Shown in pieces: positions 1-7,698 of a stretch of 13,605 nucleotides of DNA. This DNA is from UBA7398 sp963978235 (GTDB lineage Bacteria; Actinomycetota; Actinomycetes; Nanopelagicales; Nanopelagicaceae). A model generated the notes under the pieces. It was not told the DNA's origin. It did no database searches and saw nothing but the letters and a program-made list of their open reading frames with translations. Within the stretch, counting starts at the first letter, position 1. Each line of letters starts with the position of its first letter. The translations under genes and the position numbers were made by a program. The stretch lies in the NCBI GenBank assembly GCA_963978235.1, contig CAXBQM010000026.1:1-13605 (forward strand). The letters run 5' to 3'.

Positions 1-72
1 TCCCTGACTTGGACTCGAACCAAGAACCTGCCGGTTAACAGCCGGCTGCTCTGCCGATTGAGCTATCAGGGA
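1..72 (-). tRNA. tRNA-Asn (anticodon GTT), 3' end cut by window edge
   Basis: Decodes AAC/AAU codons. Read on the minus strand, the 7-bp acceptor stem is TCCCTGA (72-66) paired with TCAGGGA (7-1). The anticodon stem GCCGG/CCGGC encloses the loop CTGTTAA, placing anticodon GTT at 39-37. The T arm carries GGTTCGAGTCC. The discriminator base and any encoded CCA would lie just outside the window, so the gene is essentially complete but not closed. It lies 66 nt downstream of dnaG on the same strand. It may be read through from dnaG or have its own promoter: a TAGAGT -10-like hexamer (minus strand, 92-87) sits 14 nt before the 5' end, without a convincing -35. Confidence 0.96.
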
Positions 73-138
73 TCGGCTGAAGCCGAACTCTAGCCGAAAA
101 GGCTTTAGACGCTAAATTTCCCGGCTACATATTCTCGT

Positions 139-1974
139 CTAGATATCGCCAATCGCCATATCGTGTTGGTGACGTCGAGCCGTTTCGAGAGTAAGTAACT
201 CTCCAAAAATCTTGTTGTACTCGGTCTCACTTTCGACCGGATTAATTCGTTGCAAGGTCGATTTAATCTCAGCAATTGATCGACTCAATGCCATTTCGCG
301 AAGTCTGGCAGTAATGCTTGATACATATCGATCCGAAATCTCGCCATCTGTTCGGATTGGCTCCACAGTGAGTTCGGTAATAAACGACTTTAACTCTTCG
401 CTGGTCGCAGAATCTATTTCCACTGAGGTGAGATCTGGTTGCGTGTCGATGAATTCACGTAATTTATTGTAAGCAGGATGTGTGAATGAATTCTTCTCTA
501 TTTCTTTCCAGCCTCGACAGAGCGCTGGCATTTGTAACCGAACCTTTAAGACTTCCCGTTCTAATACAAGTCGTGGTTCATTGGGATCAGGACGCCAACT
601 CTGAGTTGGTGATTCAATCTTCTCTTCACTTCTCTGAGTTACCGCACCTTTCTTTACGGCCGCTTGGACAAGTTCGACTTCCATGCCAAGCCACCCTGCA
701 AGTGAGCGGACATACTCTGGACGAAGTGAAGCGTCGCGAATTTTACTTATGAGTGGCGCAACGCCATTGAGCGCGCCCACTCGACCTTCTGGTGTTTTCA
801 AATCGTATTGGGCAATAGAACTCTTAATTGCAAATTCAAAGAGTGGAACTCGACGAGCAATGAGATCTCGGACGGCGCCATCACCGTGTTCCTGGCGAAG
901 TTCGCACGGATCTTTTCCGTTTGGTTCTACCGCAACAAATGTCTGAGCGACAAATTTCTGATCATCGCCAAATGCACGAAGCGCTGCTTTTTGACCAGCC
1001 GCATCGCCATCGAAAGTAAAAATTACTTCGCCTCGAAATGCATCATCATCCATCAATAGTCGTCGCAGAATTCGAATATGGTCATCACCAAATGCAGTTC
1101 CACAGGTAGCAACTGCGGTAGTGACACCAGCAAGATGCGCTGCCATGACATCCGTGTAACCCTCCACTATTACCGCCTGGCGCTTCTTTGCAATCTCTTT
1201 CTTTGCCATATCAAGTCCATAGAGAACTTGGGATTTCTTATAAATTGGAGTTTCTGCGGTGTTGAGATATTTCGGACCTTGATCCACGTCATCACTTGCT
1301 AACTTTCTTGCACCGAAACCCACCACATCGCCAGAGACATCTCGGATTGGCCACGTTAATCGATTTCGAAATCTATCTATGGGGCCACGTTGACCTTCTT
1401 TGGAAAGTCCGGCGAGCGCAATCTCTTCTTGGGTGAAACCTTTTGCAACAAGATGCTTTGTTAATGCATCCCATTCATCTGGTGCATACCCCACGCCAAA
1501 CATTTGTGCGGCGGATTTATCAAAGCCTCGTTTCTGCAAGAACTCACGGCCATGAGCAGCTTGCGGTTGCTGCAACTGTTCTTGATAAAACTCGGCGGCG
1601 GCAAGATTTGCTGCGACCAATCGTGTGCGTTGTCCGACTGGTGCACGTTGTCCAGAACTTTGTTCGTATGTAAGTTGGTAGCCGATTCTCTCTGCGAGTC
1701 GCTCGATGGTTTCCATAAAAGTGAGATGTTCCATCTTCATCACAAATGCGATGACATCGCCACCAGTTTGGCAGCCGAAGCAATGGAAGAAACCTTTACT
1801 TGGCGTCACATGGAAGGAGGGTGATTTCTCATCATGAAATGGACAGAGCCCTTTCTTCTGTCCGCCACCAGCGTTCTTTAATTGCACATATTCGCCGACG
1901 ACTTCATCAATGGGAGAGCGATCGCGAACATAGGAAACATCTTCATCGCGAATACGTCCGGACATGTTCGCCAT
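139..1974 (-). CDS. dnaG: DNA primase DnaG
   Basis: Synthesises the RNA primers that start leading and Okazaki strands, acting at the fork with the DnaB helicase. The 611-aa length is near the usual actinobacterial size. The N-terminal CHC2 zinc ribbon has C44, H47, C65 and C68. The catalytic core has the RFRNRLTWPIRD (201-212) and YLNTAETPIYKK (236-247) motifs. The TOPRIM fold has catalytic E271 (EGYTD) and the DGD metal site at D322/D324. The rest, to the C-terminus, is the expected helicase-binding region with little sequence conservation. ATG at 1974 is used here; an in-frame ATG three codons later (1965, giving MSGRIRDEDV) matches the usual family N-terminus better, and neither has a good Shine-Dalgarno. 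It starts 17 nt after the dgt stop and is the last protein gene of the glyS unit. Confidence 0.97.
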   Translation of the reverse strand: MANMSGRIRDEDVSYVRDRSPIDEVVGEYVQLKNAGGGQKKGLCPFHDEKSPSFHVTPSKGFFHCFGCQTGGDVIAFVMKMEHLTFMETIERLAERIGYQLTYEQSSGQRAPVGQRTRLVAANLAAAEFYQEQLQQPQAAHGREFLQKRGFDKSAAQMFGVGYAPDEWDALTKHLVAKGFTQEEIALAGLSKEGQRGPIDRFRNRLTWPIRDVSGDVVGFGARKLASDDVDQGPKYLNTAETPIYKKSQVLYGLDMAKKEIAKKRQAVIVEGYTDVMAAHLAGVTTAVATCGTAFGDDHIRILRRLLMDDDAFRGEVIFTFDGDAAGQKAALRAFGDDQKFVAQTFVAVEPNGKDPCELRQEHGDGAVRDLIARRVPLFEFAIKSSIAQYDLKTPEGRVGALNGVAPLISKIRDASLRPEYVRSLAGWLGMEVELVQAAVKKGAVTQRSEEKIESPTQSWRPDPNEPRLVLEREVLKVRLQMPALCRGWKEIEKNSFTHPAYNKLREFIDTQPDLTSVEIDSATSEELKSFITELTVEPIRTDGEISDRYVSSITARLREMALSRSIAEIKSTLQRINPVESETEYNKIFGELLTLETARRHQHDMAIGDI

Positions 1975-1991
1975 TCTATAGTTCTTATTTC

Positions 1992-3251
1992 TTAAGGTTT
2001 TAAGACTAACGAAGAATGAAGCGCAATTGCTCCCATATCCGTGAGTGAGGCGACCTGGTCAATGACGACGCGAAGCTTTGCTGATGCGCTCTCTGCGCGT
2101 TCCCATTCTTGAAGGAAGAAACTCTCGAGCGTATGTGGCGCACCCGCACGAATAGCGCCAACAAGTGAGTGGATGATTTCGCGTTGTTTCGCATATCGGT
2201 CCTGTGACTCGTCGGCGAGGATGATGTAATGCGCAGAAATAGCTTTTAGTAACGCAACTTCCACACGATGCGTTCTGGGAACAATCAGATCTGCGTTGTA
2301 GCGGACGAGATCGCCATCACCAAATTTCGCACGTGTTTCGCGTTCAGCCGCAAGGGCATATCGCCCGACCAGTTGGCTTGTTAAGTCTTTTAAATTAGCC
2401 AGTTCGCGATGACTTCGATCAAATTTCTTTGGCCAACATGAAAGCGAGGTTAACGACGTGAGCGCGCTCTGTGTTTCACTTTCTTGCAGATCCGTCAAAT
2501 AGTTCTCTTGAGCTACTTTATGCAGGAGCGAAATATCATGACTGATATTTTCAAAAGTGAATTTTCCCGTTACTAAACCATCTTCAAGATCATGAACTGA
2601 GTACGAAACATCATCTGACCAATCCATAATTTGGGCTTCAATTGAAACTTTTCCGTCTGGTGCGCCATCGCGCATCCAAGTAAAGATTTCTTGATCATCG
2701 TCATACACGCCATATTTTTTTCTTCTGACTGAGTGCAGATCACTCGAACGTGGCCAGGGATACTTCGACGCTGCATCGAGTGAAGAACGAGTTAAATTTA
2801 AGCCGACTGAGATTCCGTTGTTATCAACGGTTTTTGCTTCGATGCGAGTCAGAAGTCGAAAACTTTGTGCATTACCCTCAAATCCACCGCACTCTTGCGC
2901 CGCCTCATCGAGCGCAACTTCGCCATTGTGGCCAAAAGGTGGATGGCCAATGTCGTGCGCTAAACATGCACCTTCCATTAAATCTGGATCTGCACCAAGC
3001 GCTGCTCCAAGTTCACGCCCAACTTGCGCGCACTCCAATGAATGTGAAAGTCGAGTTCGCGGAAAGTCACTTAACCAAGGAACGGCAACTTGAGTTTTTG
3101 CGGCTAATCGTCGAAGTGCAAAGGAATGAATGATTCGTGCTCGATCTCGCGCGAACTCAGTTCGCCCTGGACGTTTTGCGGGTTCATCAAGAAATCGCTC
3201 GCGATCGGAGTGCGTATATTCCGGATGCTCATGTGCAGGTCGAAGCGCCAT
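1992..3251 (-). CDS. dgt: dGTPase-like HD-domain triphosphohydrolase
   Basis: Predicted to hydrolyse dGTP or other dNTPs to the nucleoside plus triphosphate, trimming the dNTP pool. At 419 aa it fits the shorter, type-2 dGTPase-like family rather than the ~500-aa E. coli Dgt. The HD metal site is visible: H70 in the TRLSHS motif, H99-D100 in LAHDIGHPPFGHNG (97-110), and D213/D214 in SDDVSYSVHDLEDG. The family signature FEGNAQSFRLL is at 124-134. The N-terminal RTEFARDRARIIHS block (30-43) is typical. The start is 9 nt after the stop of the DUF218 gene, so translational coupling is likely. It sits directly upstream of dnaG, the usual actinobacterial arrangement. The actual nucleotide preference cannot be read from the sequence. 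Confidence 0.94.
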   Translation of the reverse strand: MALRPAHEHPEYTHSDRERFLDEPAKRPGRTEFARDRARIIHSFALRRLAAKTQVAVPWLSDFPRTRLSHSLECAQVGRELGAALGADPDLMEGACLAHDIGHPPFGHNGEVALDEAAQECGGFEGNAQSFRLLTRIEAKTVDNNGISVGLNLTRSSLDAASKYPWPRSSDLHSVRRKKYGVYDDDQEIFTWMRDGAPDGKVSIEAQIMDWSDDVSYSVHDLEDGLVTGKFTFENISHDISLLHKVAQENYLTDLQESETQSALTSLTSLSCWPKKFDRSHRELANLKDLTSQLVGRYALAAERETRAKFGDGDLVRYNADLIVPRTHRVEVALLKAISAHYIILADESQDRYAKQREIIHSLVGAIRAGAPHTLESFFLQEWERAESASAKLRVVIDQVASLTDMGAIALHSSLVLKP

Positions 3252-3260
3252 TACGAAAGC

Positions 3261-3884
3261 CTATTGATTTCGATCGCTGATATGAATGCCGCGTCGACCC
3301 AGCGTGATGTAAGCAAGATAAGCCTTAGTTTCGCGGATGATGTACGAGAGCCCGGCTTTGCTCAATGAGGATGGGCCGTTGCGCGTCGGTGAACAGGTCG
3401 CAATTAAGCCTTTGTCATTAGCCATCGTCATTGCGCGTTTGCAATGATATGGATCAGTAACGATGATGACATCTTTGCGACTCCGTGTTTTCATTTCATC
3501 GACGTAAGCAAGTGTGCTGGCATAAGTATCTCGCCCTTTTGAGATCGCAGTTATTGCGCTCGCTGGTACGCCGTTATTGATAAGCCAACGCTTACTTGCA
3601 GCGGCTTCAGTTGTTCTATCACCGGGCGCGCCTGCGCCAACTGTAATTACTCGTTTTGCATAACCTAATTGATAAATTCTTTTAGCCTCTTTTAATCGCG
3701 CAGTGAGAACTTCGCCAGGTCGCCCATCTAATTGCGCTGCGCCAAGGACAACAATGACATCGGCGCTGCGAATTGTTGGGTTATGCGCTGCAAACCAGAC
3801 TTGCCCAACCGGCCAACCAATGACGAGCAAAAGTAGCGCGATGATAAAAGTAATAATTCGTCGTATAAATCTGAAGATAAACAT
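3261..3884 (-). CDS. YdcF/SanA/ElyC-like DUF218 membrane-anchored protein
   Basis: 207 aa. Residues about 8-24 form a strongly hydrophobic segment preceded by basic residues (FRFIRR), giving a signal anchor with the body outside the membrane. The DUF218 domain covers about 42-195, with VIVVLGA (43-49), GAGAPGDRTTEA (83-94, bearing the family acidic residue E93), SKGRDTYAST (115-124) and the VTDPYH motif (142-147). Members of this family are linked to envelope or peptidoglycan-precursor homeostasis and vancomycin sensitivity in other bacteria (SanA, ElyC). The biochemical reaction is not established, and the role here is inferred. Its ATG overlaps the dusB stop by one base (TGATG), and dgt follows after 9 nt, so it is translated within the glyS-dnaG unit. 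Its link to the informational genes around it is unclear. Confidence 0.88.
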   Translation of the reverse strand: MFIFRFIRRIITFIIALLLLVIGWPVGQVWFAAHNPTIRSADVIVVLGAAQLDGRPGEVLTARLKEAKRIYQLGYAKRVITVGAGAPGDRTTEAAASKRWLINNGVPASAITAISKGRDTYASTLAYVDEMKTRSRKDVIIVTDPYHCKRAMTMANDKGLIATCSPTRNGPSSLSKAGLSYIIRETKAYLAYITLGRRGIHISDRNQ

Positions 3885-5044
3885 CAGCCGCCAGTTCCAG
3901 CATCATCACTTGCCACGTGGGCAAATTCAAAGGGATCATTGAGCCAACCATCTGGAAGTGTTACCGGTCGACCATGACTTGTCCGACCACGAGGTGCATC
4001 ACCAATTGCTTCTGGATAGGGCTGATCAACTAAGAGATCAAGAAGTGAACGTAACTCCGTTAACGAAGAGACCATGCCAAACCTACTTCGCAAATCACCT
4101 TCCACTCGAAAACCTTTGAGATACCACGCCATATGTTTTCGCAGATCTCGACAGGCGCGATGCTCATTTTCAAAATACTCTGCCAATAATTGTGCATGTC
4201 TAAAAATCACTTCTCGCACTTCAAAAAGTCGTGGCAACGGTCGTTTGCTTTCGCCGTTAAAGGCCCGCACTAAATCAGCAAAAAGCCATGGTCGGCCGAG
4301 ACACCCACGACCGACAACAACGCCAGCACAGCCGGTCTCGCGCATCATCGCTACGCCATCTTCACCAGACCAGATATCGCCATTTCCTAATACTGGCGTG
4401 CCGTATGGTGCGAGATGTTCCACGAGTCGAGTAATCGTCGACCAATCTGATTTTCCTTCATAGAACTGAGCTGCAGTCCGCGCATGAAGTGCTACCCATG
4501 CCACTCCTAATTCAGCGGCGATTCGCCCTGCGTCAAGATATGTATGGTGATCGCCATCAATTCCCACTCTCATTTTCACAGTTACTGGAATTCCAAATGG
4601 CTTTGCGTTATCGACTGCTGCTTTTACGATTGCTGCAAAAAGATTTTGCTTATAGGGAAGGGCTGCGCCACCACCTTTGCGAGTTACTTTAGGAACCGGA
4701 CAACCGAAATTCATATCGATGTGATCTGCTAAATCCTCATTACCAATCATTGAAACCGCGTGAGCCATATCTTGCGGATTCGTTGAATACAGTTGCACCG
4801 ATCGTGGCGTTTCACCCTCGCCCGGCACGATCATTCGAAGCGTTTCTTCATTGCGTTCAGTAAGAGCGCGCGCTGTCACCATCTCTGAAACAAATAATCC
4901 AGCACCTTGTTCCCGGCACAGTAACCGAAATGCAGAGTTGGTGATTCCTGCCATTGGAGCTAACACGACTGGTGGATCGAGTACTACTCCACCATCAGGA
5001 AATTTCCCATTTGTAATGGGAAGACGAAGCGCAGTCTTTAGCAT
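3884..5044 (-). CDS. dusB: tRNA-dihydrouridine synthase, DusB type
   Basis: FMN enzyme reducing specific uridines to dihydrouridine in tRNA D loops. With the chosen start it is 386 aa. The TIM-barrel motifs are complete: PPVVLAPMAGITN near the N-terminus binds FMN, catalytic Cys115 lies in MNFGCPVPKVTRKGGG, followed by TVKMRVG, LHART, the phosphate-binding GNGDI and GRGCLGRPW. The C-terminal helical domain with the RGRTSHGRP tail is usual in actinobacteria. The open frame extends to a GTG at 5068, but the ATG at 5044 is preferred. It forms an ATGCTAA overlap with the glyS stop and gives an N-terminus of normal family length. Neither start has a strong Shine-Dalgarno. The overlap suggests coupled translation after glyS. 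Confidence 0.95.
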   Translation of the reverse strand: MLKTALRLPITNGKFPDGGVVLDPPVVLAPMAGITNSAFRLLCREQGAGLFVSEMVTARALTERNEETLRMIVPGEGETPRSVQLYSTNPQDMAHAVSMIGNEDLADHIDMNFGCPVPKVTRKGGGAALPYKQNLFAAIVKAAVDNAKPFGIPVTVKMRVGIDGDHHTYLDAGRIAAELGVAWVALHARTAAQFYEGKSDWSTITRLVEHLAPYGTPVLGNGDIWSGEDGVAMMRETGCAGVVVGRGCLGRPWLFADLVRAFNGESKRPLPRLFEVREVIFRHAQLLAEYFENEHRACRDLRKHMAWYLKGFRVEGDLRSRFGMVSSLTELRSLLDLLVDQPYPEAIGDAPRGRTSHGRPVTLPDGWLNDPFEFAHVASDDAGTGG

Positions 5045-6417
5045 CCGAGAAGTTTGGGAGCTAACCACGCCTCTACTTGATCAATGGCGATACGTTCCTG
5101 TTTCATAGAATCGCGTTCGCGAATCGTTACTGCATGATCATCGAGTGTTTCAAAGTCAATCGTGATACAGAACGGCGTACCAATTTCATCTTGGCGACGA
5201 TACCTACGGCCAATTGCGCCAGCGTCATCGAAATCAACGCTCCAATTCTTACGTAACCGTGCGGCAAGATCGCGCGCCTTCGGTGAAAGATCAGCGTTGC
5301 GAGAAAGTGGCAGCACGGCAACTTTCACCGGCGCTAATCGATGATCAAGTTTTAATACAGTTCGTTTCTCCATTTCGCCCTTTGAATTTGGCGCTTCATC
5401 TTCTGTATAAGCATCCATTAAGAACGTTAATGTGCAGCGATCAACACCGGCGGCCGGTTCTATGACATAGGGAACCCAGCGTTCATTCTTCTCTTGATCA
5501 AACCATGAGAGATCTTTGCCAGATTTGGTCGAATGAGCTTTGAGATCAAAATCAGTTCGGTTTGCAATGCCTTCTAATTCGCCCCATTCAGTTCCAGTAA
5601 ATTCAAATTTATATTCGATATCTACGGTGCGCTTGGAGTAATGCGAAAGTTTTTCTTTTGGATGTTCAAATAAACGAAGTCGATCGGGATTGATTCCTAA
5701 ATCGACATACCACGCGAGTCGAGTGTCAATCCAAGTTTGGTGCCATTCCTCATCTGTTCCCGGAACAACGAAGAACTCCATCTCCATCTGTTCAAATTCG
5801 CGAGTACGGAAGATGAAATTTCCCGGAGTAATTTCATTTCGAAAGGATTTTCCAATTTGGCCAATTCCAAAAGGTGGTTTCTTCCGCGCTGTTGTTGCCA
5901 CATTTTCAAAGTTAATAAAGATTCCCTGCGCAGTTTCAGGTCGCATATAAGCAAGGCCTGACTCATCTTCTACTGGGCCTAGATAAGTTTTTAATAACCC
6001 AGAGAATTGTTTGGGCGCTGTGAATTTTCCTTTATTTCCGCAGTGGGGACAGTTCACCTCACTGAGAGAAGTTGGCTTCTTCTGATGTTTTGCTTCGTAC
6101 GCATCTTCAAGATGGTCTGCGCGATACCGTTTATGACATTCAGTGCACTCGGTCAGCGGGTCGGTAAACGTTTCAACGTGTCCAGATGCTTCCCATACTT
6201 CGCGCGCAAGAATGACGCACGAATCAAGACCAACAACATCTTCTCTTCCCATCACCATTGATTTCCACCATTGGCGTTTGACATTGTTTTTTAATTCAAC
6301 ACCGAGCGGACCGTAATCCCACGATGCGCGAAGACCGCCATAAATTTCTGACGAGGGATAGACAAAGCCACGACGCTTTGCGAGTGAGACGATGACATCG
6401 AGACGATCTTGGGCCAT
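5038..6417 (-). CDS. glyS: Glycyl-tRNA synthetase (single-chain, alpha2 type)
   Basis: Charges tRNA-Gly with glycine. It is the class II dimeric form (459 aa), not the alpha2beta2 GlyQ/GlyS enzyme. Visible elements are the N-terminal SSEIYGG...WDYGPLG block, a zinc-type insertion with C91, C94, C123 and C126, the YMRPETAQGIF glycine/ATP region, motif 2 FRNEITPGNFIFRTREFEQ and motif 3 around EPAAGVDRCTL. The C-terminal anticodon-binding domain begins near KVAVLPL. The frame opens at an ATG at 6429, but the ATG at 6417 is chosen because a GGAG Shine-Dalgarno (minus strand, 6427-6424) sits exactly 6 nt before it; that GGAG would lie inside the longer version. It is the promoter-proximal gene of the glyS-dusB-DUF218-dgt-dnaG unit. 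Confidence 0.97.
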   Translation of the reverse strand: MAQDRLDVIVSLAKRRGFVYPSSEIYGGLRASWDYGPLGVELKNNVKRQWWKSMVMGREDVVGLDSCVILAREVWEASGHVETFTDPLTECTECHKRYRADHLEDAYEAKHQKKPTSLSEVNCPHCGNKGKFTAPKQFSGLLKTYLGPVEDESGLAYMRPETAQGIFINFENVATTARKKPPFGIGQIGKSFRNEITPGNFIFRTREFEQMEMEFFVVPGTDEEWHQTWIDTRLAWYVDLGINPDRLRLFEHPKEKLSHYSKRTVDIEYKFEFTGTEWGELEGIANRTDFDLKAHSTKSGKDLSWFDQEKNERWVPYVIEPAAGVDRCTLTFLMDAYTEDEAPNSKGEMEKRTVLKLDHRLAPVKVAVLPLSRNADLSPKARDLAARLRKNWSVDFDDAGAIGRRYRRQDEIGTPFCITIDFETLDDHAVTIRERDSMKQERIAIDQVEAWLAPKLLGC

Positions 6418-6503
6418 GGTGTTCTCCATCCGGCTGGCTGTCGGCGGTGCGCACCGGTCGCAGTGTGTTCACTGGGCGCAGGGCGCTAGTTTACGATGGG
6501 TAT
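6418..6503. promoter_or_regulatory. Divergent promoter region between glyS and the ZIP gene
   Basis: This 86-bp gap is the only place promoters for the glyS unit and the ZIP gene can be. TAGTTTA at 6487-6493 reads as a -10-like hexamer on both strands: TAGTTT on plus (6487-6492, 11 nt before the ZIP ATG) and TAAACT on minus (6493-6488). No good -35 is seen for either. A perfect 12-bp palindrome CGGTGCGCACCG lies at 6445-6456, inside the predicted glyS 5' UTR. The glyS ribosome-binding GGAG is at 6427-6424. Promoter assignment rests on short motifs and is tentative. Confidence 0.4.
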
Positions 6504-7250
6504 ATGAATATCGCGATTGTCCTTGCTGCAGTCACTGCACTTGCAACAACCGCTGGCGGTGCGCTGGCGCTTCGATCACGCGATCGCCTTCATCTGGTTC
6601 TTGGACTCTCTGCCGGTCTCTTGCTGGGATTGGTGAGTTTTGACCTACTCCCCGAGGTTTTCGATGCAAGTTCTTCGCTCACGGGCGGAGTACGTACCAT
6701 TTCAATCGCCATCATCGCAGGCTTTCTCTTTCTACATTTTGTCGAACAATTCTTTGGGTCACATGAACCTGCCGAATCTGACTACGGTCATGATCATTCA
6801 CACGCTGCACATATCGCCGGCACGCTCGGCGCAGTTGCCATGGGTGGCCACGTCTTTCTCGATGGCGTTGCGCTCGGTGTTGCATTTCAAGTCTCCAACA
6901 AACTTGGCGTTGCAGTATTTATTGCGCTGTTGACGCATGCATTTAGCGATGGTCTTAATACTGTCTCATTACTTATTAAAACGGGCTCATGGAACAAACG
7001 CGCAACCTGGCTACTTGGCGTTGATGCGTTAGCGCGAATCGGCGGTGCATCACTTGGCACCTACGTTGCATTTAGCGATTCATCGCTGGCAATTTATCTT
7101 GCGCTCTTCTCTGGTTTCCTTATTTATCTCGCCACATCACATATATTGCCAGAAGCTCATTCTCGACACCCATCGCGTCTTACATTGATAGCAACTATTG
7201 CTGGAGTTGGAATGATGTGGCTAATAGTTGCCAATCTTGGTCTGCACTAA
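6504..7250 (+). CDS. ZIP-family (GufA/ZupT-like) divalent metal transporter
   Basis: 248-aa polytopic membrane protein with about eight hydrophobic segments, predicted to import Zn2+ or a related divalent cation. The metal-site signatures are in the two central helices: GGHVFLDGVALG (H116, D120) and THAFSDGLNTV (H145, D149). A cytosolic His-rich loop GHDHSHAAH (about 95-103) sits between the third and fourth segments, as in many ZIPs. The frame extends upstream to 6447, but the ATG at 6504 is chosen because the added residues are hydrophilic, lie in the promoter region and are atypical. A TAGTTT -10-like box 11 nt upstream suggests a nearly leaderless mRNA. It is the lone plus-strand gene, between glyS and uppS. 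The last 30 bp overlap the opposing small gene. Which metal it carries is not shown by sequence. Confidence 0.9.
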   Translation: MNIAIVLAAVTALATTAGGALALRSRDRLHLVLGLSAGLLLGLVSFDLLPEVFDASSSLTGGVRTISIAIIAGFLFLHFVEQFFGSHEPAESDYGHDHSHAAHIAGTLGAVAMGGHVFLDGVALGVAFQVSNKLGVAVFIALLTHAFSDGLNTVSLLIKTGSWNKRATWLLGVDALARIGGASLGTYVAFSDSSLAIYLALFSGFLIYLATSHILPEAHSRHPSRLTLIATIAGVGMMWLIVANLGLH

Positions 7251-7571
7251 GGTGTGATTCTCTGGTGTTGCTGGAATAATCCACCTCACAAATTTTTCGT
7301 TTGAAAATTCCAAAATCAGCACTGGCTTCTTCTTATAAACCACACAGAAATCTTTCCCTAATTTATGTCTCATTGTCCCGAGCATGATGACGTATGGGAT
7401 TCCCGTTCCGGGTGCCCTTATGCCTCTCAAAACTTTACTAGTCCAAGGATTCTCTACTCGCTGCACCGAAGTGAGATGAGAAATACTCGCTGACGGTGAA
7501 GAGCAGAATGCCCCTAGTTTCTCAAGACAGCTAAGTTGGTAGGAAATTGTATTTCCCTCAATTTTCAGCAT
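7221..7571 (-). CDS. Conserved actinobacterial hypothetical protein (PH-like fold suspected)
   Basis: 116 aa, with no signal peptide or membrane segment. I recognise a family of small actinobacterial hypothetical proteins by the pattern ENPW...LRGIRAPGTGIP (about 40-59) followed by GKDFCVVYKKKPVLILEF (72-89). From memory these look like PH-domain-like beta proteins, but no function is known to me. The frame opens at a TTG (7583), but the ATG at 7571 is chosen, giving MLKIEG. A TAGATT -10-like box (7587-7582) ends 10 nt before it, compatible with a nearly leaderless transcript. Its 3' end overlaps the opposing ZIP gene by 30 bp. It starts only 8 nt after the stop codon of the DsbA-like remnant, so uppS read-through could also express it. 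Confidence 0.72.
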   Translation of the reverse strand: MLKIEGNTISYQLSCLEKLGAFCSSPSASISHLTSVQRVENPWTSKVLRGIRAPGTGIPYVIMLGTMRHKLGKDFCVVYKKKPVLILEFSNEKFVRWIIPATPENHTLVQTKIGNY

Positions 7572-7579
7572 GGCTATAT

Positions 7580-7696
7580 TCAATCTAAAATGAGTCCGAC
7601 GGTACGACTTTGTTTTACGTCAAGAATCCACCGTGAAGTCATCCATGCACATGGACATACTCGATCAAACCAAAACTCAACTTCGGTTATTGTCAT
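7580..7696 (-). pseudogene. Truncated N-terminus of a DsbA-like / Rv2466c-type mycothiol-dependent nitroreductase
   Basis: A 38-codon frame from ATG 7696 to TGA 7580, read on the minus strand. Residues 6-27 read VEFWFDRVCPCAW followed by MTSRWILDV. This closely matches the start of actinobacterial DsbA-family proteins of the Rv2466c type, whose pattern as I recall it is xDFWFDPLCPxxWxTSRWILEV. The family is normally about 200 aa with a thioredoxin fold and an inserted helical domain. Here the frame stops after VGLILD, and no continuation is visible in the other frames before the next gene. The active site reads C14-P-C16-A rather than C-P-x-C/A. It begins 2 nt after the uppS stop (TGA-AA-ATG), the spacing of an intact operon gene, so a full gene probably once followed uppS and lost its 3' part by deletion. 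A sequencing or assembly error cannot be excluded. Confidence 0.72.
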
Positions 7697-7698
7697 TT

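Noticed and set aside
73..104. Hairpins TCGGC-TGAA-GCCGA (73-86) and AGCC-GAAAA-GGCT (92-104) as a dnaG terminator
   Set aside because: On the minus strand neither stem is followed by a U run, and the stems are only 4-5 bp. They may be processing or promoter-region structure of the tRNA instead.
1461..1824. Several 60-110-codon frames on both strands inside dnaG
   Set aside because: They are overlapping frames of a certain gene, without domain signatures.
7642..7655. Inverted repeat TCCATG-CA-CATGGA as an operator
   Set aside because: It lies within the DsbA-like remnant, whose codons explain the sequence, and 6-bp arms of this kind arise by chance.
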